64,000 nt of DNA from CAIKMD01 sp036501365 (GTDB lineage: Bacteria > Pseudomonadota > Alphaproteobacteria > ATCC43930 > CGMCC-115725). Under the pieces are notes generated by a model, which saw only the letters and a program-made list of their open reading frames with translations, was not told the DNA's origin and searched no databases. Position numbers and translations under genes: made by a program. Location: contig DASYAL010000099.1 of NCBI GenBank assembly GCA_036501365.1, positions 1 to 64,000 on the forward strand, read 5' to 3'. Shown here one piece after another: positions 26,708 to 34,442 of this stretch (its first letter is position 1; each line of letters begins with the position of its first letter).

Positions 26708-27019
26708 GTGGCAAAGGCGAAATCATCCAGTCCTAAAGCGCCGGAGCCGCGCGGCTTCATGCTGCATTGGGGCAAGGGCATCATCGAGGAGGAAGCGCGG
26801 ATCGGCGCGACCTATCACAACCCAACCATCCAGCTCCTGACCTTTACCGAAGGCGCGGCAAAAGGCACGCATGAGATTCGCTTCTGCCATTACAACCATC
26901 GCGGCATGTTCCAGCGCTCGCCGCTGATCATCGACGAAAAAGATCTTCCCGCGCTGCGCAAGGCGCTGAAGGAAACGCCGAAACTGGCGAAGCTTTTGAA
27001 GAAACTCGTCGCGGATTAG
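26708..27019 (+). CDS. Conserved hypothetical protein, small, lysine-rich
   Basis: A 103-residue protein of unknown function. The GTG at 26708 is six bases from a strong GGAGG, which is better than the GTG at 26672. It opens with a basic, Ser/Pro-rich tail (KAKSSSPKAPEPRG), has a predicted beta core (TYHNPTIQLLTFTEGAAKGTHEIRFCHYNHRG) and ends with a basic helix (LRKALKETPKLAKLLKKLV). No signal peptide or membrane segment. It lies 51 bases after the amine oxidase on the same strand. Its stop overlaps the convergent livF stop by four bases. Confidence 0.6.
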   Translation: MAKAKSSSPKAPEPRGFMLHWGKGIIEEEARIGATYHNPTIQLLTFTEGAAKGTHEIRFCHYNHRGMFQRSPLIIDEKDLPALRKALKETPKLAKLLKKLVAD

Positions 27020-27723
27020 AGGCCGAGATAGGCTTCGCGGATACGCGATTGCGCCAGGAGCGCGTCCGGCAATCCGGTGGCGACGATGCGGCCTTCCTCG
27101 AGTACATAGGCACGACCGGCGATCTCCATCGCCTGCGCGACATTCTGCTCGACCAGAAGGATCGCGACGCCTTCCGACTGGATAAGGCTGATTGCGCGGA
27201 ACATCTCGCCCACCACCGCCGGAGCGAGGCCGAGCGACGGCTCGTCCAGCAACAAGAGCCGCGGCTCCGCCATCATGGCGCGGCCGATCGCCACCATCTG
27301 CTGCTGCCCGCCCGAAAGGGTGCCGGAAAGCTGCTGGCGCTTCTCGTACACTGCGGGGAACAGCGCGTAGACTCGCTCGAGGCTGCGAGCGCGCGCCTTG
27401 CGCGCCTCGGGCCGATAGCAGCCGATCTCGAGATTCTCCTCGACCGTCATGCCGGCAAAGAGCCGCCGCCCCTCCGGCACCAGCGCCACGCCATAACGGC
27501 AGACCTGATGCGGCGCGACCTTCGAGAGCTCTGCCCCGCTGAGGCGCAGGCTGCCGCGCTCGGCGCGCAGCAACCCGGCGATAGTATTGATGAGCGTCGA
27601 CTTGCCGGCGCCGTTCGGCCCGATCACCGAGACGATTTCGCCCTCGCCGACCTCGAGCGCGATGTCCCAGATCGCCGGCGCACCGCCGTAGCCGACCGTC
27701 AGGTCTTTGACCTCAAGAAGCAT
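27016..27723 (-). CDS. livF: Branched-chain amino acid-type ABC transporter ATP-binding protein LivF
   Basis: A 235-residue ATPase with Walker A GPNGAGKST, signature LSGGQQQM, Walker B LLLDEPSLGLAP and H-loop VEQNV. The VPEGRRLFAGMTVEENL segment is the LivF hallmark. It is the last gene of the minus-strand unit that starts at 36380. It overlaps the 3' end of the livM-livG fusion by 11 bases, so translation is coupled. The LIV class also carries urea, short amides and aromatic acids. Confidence 0.9.
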   Translation of the reverse strand: MLLEVKDLTVGYGGAPAIWDIALEVGEGEIVSVIGPNGAGKSTLINTIAGLLRAERGSLRLSGAELSKVAPHQVCRYGVALVPEGRRLFAGMTVEENLEIGCYRPEARKARARSLERVYALFPAVYEKRQQLSGTLSGGQQQMVAIGRAMMAEPRLLLLDEPSLGLAPAVVGEMFRAISLIQSEGVAILLVEQNVAQAMEIAGRAYVLEEGRIVATGLPDALLAQSRIREAYLGL

Positions 27724-29476
27724 GGACCTTGCCGAGATAGACGTTGACGACTTCTTTGTCGCGCATGGTCTCGTCGGGCGTGCCGAGCGCGATCAGCGCG
27801 CCGCCGTTCAGAACCGCGACGCGATCCGAGAGCGCCACCACCGCGCGCATCAGGTGCTCGACGAAGATGATCGACGTGCCGCGCGCGCGGATGTCGCGGA
27901 TCAGCGCTAGCGCGCCGTCGATCTCGGTGTTGTTGAGGCCCGACAGCACCTCGTCCAGCAGTAGCACCTGCGGCTGCGCGGCAAGGCCACGCGCCAGCTC
28001 GAGGAATTTGCGCTCGTGCAGATTGAGCTGCGGCGGATAGTCGAAGGCCTTGCGGCCGAGGCCGGTATAACCGAGCCAATGCGCGGCCATGCGCCGGGCC
28101 TCGGACTCGCTGCGCCCGTCGCCGAAGCTCGCGGCGAGCGCGACATTGTCGAGCACGGTCAAGCGGTTGAACGGTCGCGGTATCTGATAAGAGCGCGCGA
28201 TGCCGAGCCGCGCGACGCGATGCGCGGGCAGGTCGCCGATCGATGTGCCGCCGAAGACGATGCTGCCGCGGTCGAGCCGGAAATGGCCGGTGATGACATT
28301 GATGAGCGTCGACTTGCCCGAGCCGTTCGGGCCGACGAGACCGAGGATCTCGCCCTGCCGCACGTCGAGCGTCACGCCTTTCAGAGCCTGCACGCCGCCA
28401 AACGTCTTCCAGACATCGCGGCACTCGAGCACCGATCCTCTCGCACCGACCACAGCCCCGCCGGCGCGCGGCTCGGGCACGAGCGGCTGCGGCAACGCGG
28501 GCGCCGGAACCCATGCCCGCGGCGCGAGCCGCCGCCACCAGCGCGTCAGGCTCGGCATCACGCCGTCGGGCAGCAATAGCACGATAAGAATGAGACCCAG
28601 GGCGACGCCGCCGCGCGCCAGCGCCGCTTCGGGCCCCGAGGGAAAGCCGTACAGGGCGATGGTGACGATGATCGCGCCGAGCGCGGGCCCCAGCCAATGG
28701 CGCGAGCCGCCGAAGATGCTCATCACCACCGGATACATGATCACCGTGATCTCGAAGGTCTCGCCGACCGTGACGTAGCTGACATAGATCGAATAGACGC
28801 CGCCAACGGCGCCGGCGATGCCCGAGGAGAGCGCCATTGCCCCGAGCTTGTAGCGGAAGGTCGGCACGCCCTTGACCTCGGCGACGTCCTCGTCGTCGTG
28901 GATCGCGAAGAGGCCGAGACCCATGCGCGAGCGGTAGACCCACCAGGCGATGCCGAGCGACAACGCAGCAAAGAAGAGGCCGAGCGTATAGATCGTGCCG
29001 TCCTGCGAGCCGAAGAATTCCGGCATCGCCACGCTGATCAAATAGACACCGGTGCCGCCGTCGATCGGCGTGTTAGAGATGATCGCCGCGACCACGAAGG
29101 TGACCGAAATGGTCATCAGCGCGAAGAGTTCGCCCCTCAGGCGCTGCAGACGGAAGACAAGCCAGCCGACGCCAGTGCCGAGCACCGCGGCGACTGCCGC
29201 CGCCGCCGGCAAGGTGGCGAGGAACGGCCAGCCGAATTTCGTCGCCAGGGTCGCGGCGGTATAGACGCCGGTGCCAAAGAAGGCGGCGTGGCCGAAGCTC
29301 CAATAGCCGGCGAAGCCGCTGAGGATCGTCCAGCTCGTCGCCATCGAGATCCAGAAGAAGATCAGGTAGAGGAAGGCGATGTAGAACGGCGCGATGTTGC
29401 TCGCCGGAATCGCGATCAGGATCGCCAGAACGGCGAGCGTGACGATCACGGCGATGCGCTTACGGCTCAAATCCAT
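27713..29476 (-). CDS. Fused LivM permease and LivG ATPase of a LIV-type ABC importer
   Basis: A 587-residue fusion. Residues 1 to about 320 are a LivM permease (YWSFGHAAFFGTGVY, MSIFGGSRHWLGPALGA). A Pro/Ala-rich linker around 325-350 follows, then a LivG ATPase with GPNGSGKST, a LHERKFLELARGLA signature-region variant, LLLDEVLSGLNN and FVEHLM. The canonical LSGGQ is replaced by LNLHERK, which is common in LivG. The true start is the ATG at 29476, overlapping livH by ten bases; longer open sequence upstream is just the livH gene read out of frame. LivM-LivG fusions occur in several proteobacteria. Confidence 0.88.
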   Translation of the reverse strand: MDLSRKRIAVIVTLAVLAILIAIPASNIAPFYIAFLYLIFFWISMATSWTILSGFAGYWSFGHAAFFGTGVYTAATLATKFGWPFLATLPAAAAVAAVLGTGVGWLVFRLQRLRGELFALMTISVTFVVAAIISNTPIDGGTGVYLISVAMPEFFGSQDGTIYTLGLFFAALSLGIAWWVYRSRMGLGLFAIHDDEDVAEVKGVPTFRYKLGAMALSSGIAGAVGGVYSIYVSYVTVGETFEITVIMYPVVMSIFGGSRHWLGPALGAIIVTIALYGFPSGPEAALARGGVALGLILIVLLLPDGVMPSLTRWWRRLAPRAWVPAPALPQPLVPEPRAGGAVVGARGSVLECRDVWKTFGGVQALKGVTLDVRQGEILGLVGPNGSGKSTLINVITGHFRLDRGSIVFGGTSIGDLPAHRVARLGIARSYQIPRPFNRLTVLDNVALAASFGDGRSESEARRMAAHWLGYTGLGRKAFDYPPQLNLHERKFLELARGLAAQPQVLLLDEVLSGLNNTEIDGALALIRDIRARGTSIIFVEHLMRAVVALSDRVAVLNGGALIALGTPDETMRDKEVVNVYLGKVHAS

Positions 29477-30318
29477 CGCGGCCTGAACACCAGCAGCACG
29501 ATCAGCACCGAGAACGAGACGAGCGGCGCCCAGGACGGGTTGACCACGGCCATGGTCAGCGCCTCGCAAAGACCGATAAGGATGCCGCCCATAAGCGCGC
29601 CGAGCGGATTGCCCAGCCGGCCGATGATCACGACCGCAAAAACGACGCCGACCCAGGCCCAGATCTGCGACGGCGCGAGGGTCGCAATCAGCGCGATGAA
29701 GACGCCGGCGACGCCGGCATAGGCGGCGCAGAGGCCCGAGAGTAGGAACGACAGGCCGCGGTGGTTGATGCCGAAGGCCGCGGCGATCGGCGCGTCCTCG
29801 GCGCAGGCACGCAGGGCGCGGCCGACATAGGTGTAGCGCAGCCATGCCCAGGTTGCGGCGGCGAGCGCGGCGGCGACGACGAAAGCGATGAAGCTGAGCT
29901 TCGGCACATAGAGGGCGCCGACGACCCAGGACTGGCTGCCCCAGAGCGTGTCGTAGCGGCGGAAATCGGCGGTCCAGATGAATTGCAGCGTCGATTCGAC
30001 GATCACCGCCAGGGCGAAGGTAACGAGCATCGACTGCATCTCGGTGACGCCGAAGCGCATGAATACCCAATGCAGCCCGATGCCATAAGCGAAGAAGGCG
30101 GCGACGATCAGAAGCCCCGCCCACCAGGGCGCGATGCCCAGCGCCGTGCCCATCCACCAGGTGAGATAGGCGCCGAGCAACGCGATCGCGAAATGGCCGA
30201 TATTGACGAGCCGCAGCAGGCCCCAGCTGAGGCTCAAGCCGAGCGCGAGTAAGCCGTAGAGCCCGCCGGTCAGAAAGCCGGTGATCAGCGATTGCTCGAC
30301 CAGCGAGAGATGCGGCAC
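29467..30318 (-). CDS. livH: LIV-type ABC transporter permease LivH
   Basis: A 283-residue permease with about eight membrane helices and a GTG start preceded by AAAGGA. The pattern GGLYGLLALGLSLSWGLLRLVNIGHFAIALLGAYL is the LivH opening, and GLCAAYAGVAGVFIALI with IIGRLGNPLGALMGGILIG is the family C-half. It pairs with the LivM part of the next gene. It is 29 bases after the binding-protein gene at 30348. Confidence 0.89.
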   Translation of the reverse strand: MPHLSLVEQSLITGFLTGGLYGLLALGLSLSWGLLRLVNIGHFAIALLGAYLTWWMGTALGIAPWWAGLLIVAAFFAYGIGLHWVFMRFGVTEMQSMLVTFALAVIVESTLQFIWTADFRRYDTLWGSQSWVVGALYVPKLSFIAFVVAAALAAATWAWLRYTYVGRALRACAEDAPIAAAFGINHRGLSFLLSGLCAAYAGVAGVFIALIATLAPSQIWAWVGVVFAVVIIGRLGNPLGALMGGILIGLCEALTMAVVNPSWAPLVSFSVLIVLLVFRPRWI

Positions 30319-30347
30319 CTAGCTTCGTCCTTTCTTTGGGCGACGTT

Positions 30348-31559
30348 TCAGGGCGCGATCAGCTGAACGCCTGGCGTGCGCATGTCGGGCGGCCAGACCG
30401 CAACCCATTTGCCGCCCTGGACCTGCTTCAATTGTTGCGTATCGATCGCGCTCGTATGCGAACGGCCGCTGAAACCGCGCTTGCCCTCGATTGTCTCGAC
30501 CGTGTTCTTGTCGAGCCATTCGGCGATGGTCTTGTCGTCGAGGCTGTTCGTCGCCCTCACCGCAGCAATCAGGATTTGCCACCCGGCATATTCGTTTCCA
30601 GCCTGGGAGTCGACGTGCGGATAGGGCAGGCGCGCTTTCTCGGCGCGCGCATCGAACTCGCGCGCGAATTCGCTGCCTTCCTTGGTCGCCGTATAGGGCG
30701 CCACGTCTTCGAACCCGGAATAGGAGACGGCGCGCTCGGCGAGCGGATCCGCCGCCATCAGCCCCGAGGGATAGAGATAAAAATGGCGCCGGGGCTGGTA
30801 ATCGATTCGCTTCATCGCCTCGAGAAGCTGATCGCCTTCGACACCGAGGCAGGCGACGAAGACGAGATCGGCATTCGCGTCCTTGACCCGCCCCGCGACA
30901 CCGCTGAAATCGCGATTGCCGACGTCATATTCGAGATAGCCGAGGACATCGAGCCCGCGCGACTTCGCCGCGCGCTCCATGCCGTGCGCCATATCCTCGG
31001 CCGACGGGAATTTGCTCGAAACGATTAGGACATTCTTGGGCGGATGGCCGGTACTGGCATAAGCGTCGAGGACCTTCACCGGCAGCGTGCTGGTCGAATC
31101 GGGACCGCCGATCGTGGCTGAGAAATGCCATTCGTAGGTGGCCAGCTGTGGCTGGCCTAAGGTGTTCTCGATGAAGACCTTGTGGTAGCGTTGGGCGACG
31201 GACATGGCCGCGAGGATCGCCGCAGTGCCGTAAGGCCCGACGATGAGATCGACGTGGTCGGATGTGATGAGCCGCTCGTAGAGCGTGCGCGAGACATCGG
31301 GCTTCGACTGATCGTCGAGCACGACGTATTCGACCGGCCGGCCGAGTAAGCCGCCGCTTTGATTGAGCCGTTCGACGAAGATCTCGCTGGCGATCTGGTG
31401 CGCGAGGCCGGTCTGCGCGAACGGACCTGTCAGCGAGAGCGTCTGCCCGATGCGGATCGGTTGCCCGGTCGGCGCTTGTGCAAGCGCCGGCGCTGCTCCT
31501 AGCGCGAGGGCCAGAAGGGCGACCAGGTTGCGCCGCCGCAGCCGCGTGCCAAAGATCAT
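30348..31559 (-). CDS. LIV-type ABC substrate-binding protein, second of a tandem pair
   Basis: A 403-residue exported protein of the LivK/type I periplasmic-binding family. The ATG at 31559 follows AGGAAAG; an in-frame Met eight codons up has none. The signal peptide ends ALA before QAPTGQPIRIGQTLSLTGPFAQTG. Family segments are VLDDQSKPDVSRTLYERLI, GPYGTAAILAAM and SQAGNEYAGWQILIAAV. It is a close paralog of the gene at 31611-32834, with which it shares long identical stretches. Together they feed the downstream LivH-LivMG-LivF transporter. Members of this class with the same layout often bind aromatic or amide compounds. Confidence 0.87.
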   Translation of the reverse strand: MIFGTRLRRRNLVALLALALGAAPALAQAPTGQPIRIGQTLSLTGPFAQTGLAHQIASEIFVERLNQSGGLLGRPVEYVVLDDQSKPDVSRTLYERLITSDHVDLIVGPYGTAAILAAMSVAQRYHKVFIENTLGQPQLATYEWHFSATIGGPDSTSTLPVKVLDAYASTGHPPKNVLIVSSKFPSAEDMAHGMERAAKSRGLDVLGYLEYDVGNRDFSGVAGRVKDANADLVFVACLGVEGDQLLEAMKRIDYQPRRHFYLYPSGLMAADPLAERAVSYSGFEDVAPYTATKEGSEFAREFDARAEKARLPYPHVDSQAGNEYAGWQILIAAVRATNSLDDKTIAEWLDKNTVETIEGKRGFSGRSHTSAIDTQQLKQVQGGKWVAVWPPDMRTPGVQLIAP

Positions 31560-31610
31560 CGCTATCTTTCCTGTCTCGAGCACCCGAAGCGGCAGCGCTC
31601 AAACGTGTCC

Positions 31611-32834
31611 TCAGGGCGCCAGGAGCTTGACGTCCGGAGTCGCATCCTCCTTGGGATAGACCGAGACCCAGCGCGCTTTCTGCACTTGCCGGATTTCCTG
31701 GTTGTCGGTGCTGCTGGTATGGTTGAGGCCTTTGAAATCGCGCTTGCCGCCGAGCGTGTCGACCGTGGCGGTGTCGAGCCAGCCGGCCAGCTTCGCGTCC
31801 TCTATGCTCTTGGTCGCGTTGATCGCCGCCACCAAGATTTGCCAGCCGCAATATTCGTTGCCCGCCTGACTGTCGACATGCGGATAGGGAAGCTTCGCCG
31901 CCGCGGCCGCGGCGTCGAAAGCCTTGGCGAACGCCGCGCCCTCAGGCGATGACGTGAAGGGCGCGACGTCTTCGAAATTGGTCAGCGAGGTGGCACCTTC
32001 CGCCGGCCCGTAGCTCGCCAGCAGCGGCGAGGGATAGAGATAGAAATGACGCTTCGGGGTATAGCCGATCTTCGACAGAGCCTCGAGCAACTGATTGCCT
32101 TCAACGCCGAGACAGCCGACGAACATATAGTCGGGATCGGCCTCTTTGACGCGCGCCGCGAGCGGACCGTAATCGAGCGTGCCGGTCTCGTATTCGAGGA
32201 AGGCGACCTCTTTGAGACCGCGCTTGCCCGCTTGGGTGCGCATGCCTTTCGCCATGTCTTCGGCTGACGGGAACTTGCTGGTGACGACAGCGATGGTCTT
32301 CGGCCCCTTGCCGGTCGAGTTGTAGCAGTCGATGATCTTGTTGGGCAGCGAGACCTGCGGCTCGGGACCCGAGACCAGCGCCGAGAAGTGCCATTTGTAG
32401 GTCGCGAGCGCCGGTACGCCCATCGTGTTCTGGATGAAGACCTTGTTGTAGCGCTGCGCGACGCCCATCGCGGCGAGGATCGACGCCGTGCCATAGGGCG
32501 CGAGGATGAGATCGACCTTGTCGGAGGTGATCAGCTTCTCATAAAGCGTGCGCGAGACGTCGGGCTTCGACTGGTCGTCATAGAGCACGTATTGGACTGG
32601 CCGGCCGAGCAGTCCGCCATTCTTGTTGAGGCGCTCGACGTAGTATTCGCTGACCATCTTGTGGATGAGGCCGGTCTGGGCGAACGGCCCGGTCAGAGCC
32701 AGGGCCTGGCCGATGCGGATCGGCGTGCCCGACGGCGCTTGCGCCAGCGCCGGCCCTGCGGCGGCATAGAACGCAAGGCCGCCGAGGCCGGCGACGACGT
32801 CGCGGCGCGAAACGATAAGCTTGTTCCCGGTCAT
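31611..32834 (-). CDS. LIV-type ABC substrate-binding protein, first of a tandem pair
   Basis: A 407-residue exported binding protein. The ATG at 32834 follows GGGAGGG. The N-terminus VSRRDVVAGLGGLAF resembles a Tat signal, unlike its paralog, which has an ordinary Sec-type signal, so the two copies may use different export routes. Core motifs are YDDQSKPDVSRTLYEKLITSDKVDLI, APYGTASILAAMGVAQRY and SQAGNEYCGWQILVAAINATKS. It lies 161 bases after the FAH-family gene. A duplication made the pair, and the second copy has since diverged mainly in the ligand-facing half. Confidence 0.87.
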   Translation of the reverse strand: MTGNKLIVSRRDVVAGLGGLAFYAAAGPALAQAPSGTPIRIGQALALTGPFAQTGLIHKMVSEYYVERLNKNGGLLGRPVQYVLYDDQSKPDVSRTLYEKLITSDKVDLILAPYGTASILAAMGVAQRYNKVFIQNTMGVPALATYKWHFSALVSGPEPQVSLPNKIIDCYNSTGKGPKTIAVVTSKFPSAEDMAKGMRTQAGKRGLKEVAFLEYETGTLDYGPLAARVKEADPDYMFVGCLGVEGNQLLEALSKIGYTPKRHFYLYPSPLLASYGPAEGATSLTNFEDVAPFTSSPEGAAFAKAFDAAAAAAKLPYPHVDSQAGNEYCGWQILVAAINATKSIEDAKLAGWLDTATVDTLGGKRDFKGLNHTSSTDNQEIRQVQKARWVSVYPKEDATPDVKLLAP

Positions 32835-32995
32835 CGAATCCCTCCCCGTTGAAGCCGGCGCACGGTTTGTTTTTGTCGCGCCGACCGATCTCTCAGGCAA
32901 TCATCTTAGCCAGAAGGCAGGCCAATAAGGCAAGCCCTTCGGGCGCGGTGGGCGGCGAGAATGTTGTCATGGCACCCTCGCCGCTGCCCACCCGC

Positions 32996-34021
32996 TTATT
33001 TGTTCTTCGCCACAATGCGCGTGATGAGGCTGCCGATCGCCGGCGACTTCATCTCGACCGTGTCGCCGGCTTTGAGGAAACGCTCGGGCGCCGAGCTCTT
33101 GTCGGGCAGCAGCGCGCTTGAGTCCGCCGCGGTCCCGGCCGCGGTGCCGCCGCTGATGATGTCGCCCGGGAACAGCGTGAAATCGCGCGACAGGTATTCG
33201 AGATATTCGCCGAAGCTGAACACCATGTCCTTGGTGTTGTAACGCTGGCGCTGGTCGCCATTGACCAAGGTCTCGATATCGGTGTTCGTCGGATCGGTCT
33301 CGCCGACGGCGATGCACGGTCCGAGCGAGGTCGAGCCGTTGAAGTTCTTCGCGAGTGCGAAACTCAAACCGCCGCCCGAGGCCTCGCGCGGCGCGCGGAT
33401 GCTCCAATCGGCGAGCATCGTCACGCCCCAGACATAGTCCTTGAGTTGGGCTGGCTTCAAATCCGTGCCGCGCTTGCCGAGGACGATCGCGATCTCGCCC
33501 TCATAGTCGAGACGGTTGCAGCGCTCGGGATAGGGTACGTCGCCGTTGGTCGGCGTGAACTCGCGCTGCATCTTCCAGAATCCCCAGAAGCCGTTCTTGC
33601 GGATCTCGGTCGCGGGATCGCCCTCATAGGGCTTGCCGCGCATCTTCACCGCCATCGCCGCCGCGTGGTCGGCGAAATTGCCGCCGGCGCAGGCGGTGCG
33701 CGCATTGTCGGGCCGCGGCGCATGAAGCTTCATCATCGGATCGGAGAGCGGACGGACGACGCGCTCGCCATGAGGGCCGAGCTGGTTCTGCGCCTGGCCG
33801 AAGAGATGGTCGAGCGCCTTTTGCGTCGTGTCGAGCGCGCGCTGCCCGCCTTCGATGAGGCGCAGGAGATTGGACGGCGCCACCGCCTCGGCCATTTCGA
33901 GCGGGCTCGCCTCGTTCTGCTTCTCGCGCAGATATTTGGCGACGGCATAGGAAAGATCGACGACGTTGTTCTGATGCAGGACGCCGGTGCGTTTTGCGGG
34001 GCCGAAGACGACGATTTTCAT
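32996..34021 (-). CDS. Fumarylacetoacetate hydrolase family protein
   Basis: A 341-residue FAH-fold protein. The metal-binding acidic residues are in RLDYEGEIAIVLGKRG (Glu-x-Glu) with a downstream Asp in MLADWSIRAPRE, and the closing FPGDIISGGTAAGT and GDTVEMKSPAIGSL segments are standard. Members cleave C-C bonds in beta-diketo acids (fumarylpyruvate, acylpyruvates), hydrate 2-hydroxypentadienoates, or decarboxylate oxaloacetate. No signal peptide: it is cytoplasmic. AGAGG precedes the ATG. It follows the cytochrome gene after 39 bases in a unit with a 2-oxo-acid enzyme and a transporter, so it likely handles the imported product. Confidence 0.87.
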   Translation of the reverse strand: MKIVVFGPAKRTGVLHQNNVVDLSYAVAKYLREKQNEASPLEMAEAVAPSNLLRLIEGGQRALDTTQKALDHLFGQAQNQLGPHGERVVRPLSDPMMKLHAPRPDNARTACAGGNFADHAAAMAVKMRGKPYEGDPATEIRKNGFWGFWKMQREFTPTNGDVPYPERCNRLDYEGEIAIVLGKRGTDLKPAQLKDYVWGVTMLADWSIRAPREASGGGLSFALAKNFNGSTSLGPCIAVGETDPTNTDIETLVNGDQRQRYNTKDMVFSFGEYLEYLSRDFTLFPGDIISGGTAAGTAADSSALLPDKSSAPERFLKAGDTVEMKSPAIGSLITRIVAKNK

Positions 34022-34060
34022 GAGTGCCTCTTTATGGGGTGTATGGTGGAAAGGAGCGGC

Positions 34061-34432
34061 TCAGTCGTTGAGGATCGGCACCTCGCTGACGGGCCGCGGG
34101 CCGGGCAGCGATTGCAGATAGGCGAAGATGTCCGCGACCTGCTGATCCGAGAGCAGCGTCGTGGGATAAGGCGGCATGTCGTTGGCGGGACCGCGCAGCT
34201 GCGCCTTGAACGCCTCATAAGGCAGCTTGGACTTGGCGAGGATCGGCGCCGGGCCGTTCATCGCGCCACCCTCGCCGACCCGGCCGTGGCATTCGTAGCA
34301 GCCATCGGCCAGGAACACCTTCTTGCCGGCGGCCGCGTCGCCTTTCGGCGCGTCCTGGGCGAGAACCGGTACGGCAACAGCGAGCGCCGCCAACAGCGCG
34401 GCCGCGATGATTGGAGAATAGGAATGGGCCAT
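34061..34432 (-). CDS. Small periplasmic c-type cytochrome (class I)
   Basis: A 123-residue protein with a signal peptide ending VLA before QDAPKGDAAAG. It has one heme-binding CYECH (residues 45-49) and a likely axial Met in NDMPPYP. The C-terminal VADIFAYLQSLPG helix is typical of class I cytochromes. Its GAGGAGAGGAAG site overlaps the stop of the thiamine-diphosphate enzyme gene ten bases upstream, so expression is tightly coupled. This makes it the natural electron acceptor or carrier for that exported enzyme, which is inference from context. Confidence 0.88.
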   Translation of the reverse strand: MAHSYSPIIAAALLAALAVAVPVLAQDAPKGDAAAGKKVFLADGCYECHGRVGEGGAMNGPAPILAKSKLPYEAFKAQLRGPANDMPPYPTTLLSDQQVADIFAYLQSLPGPRPVSEVPILND

Positions 34433-34442
34433 CTTCCTCTCC

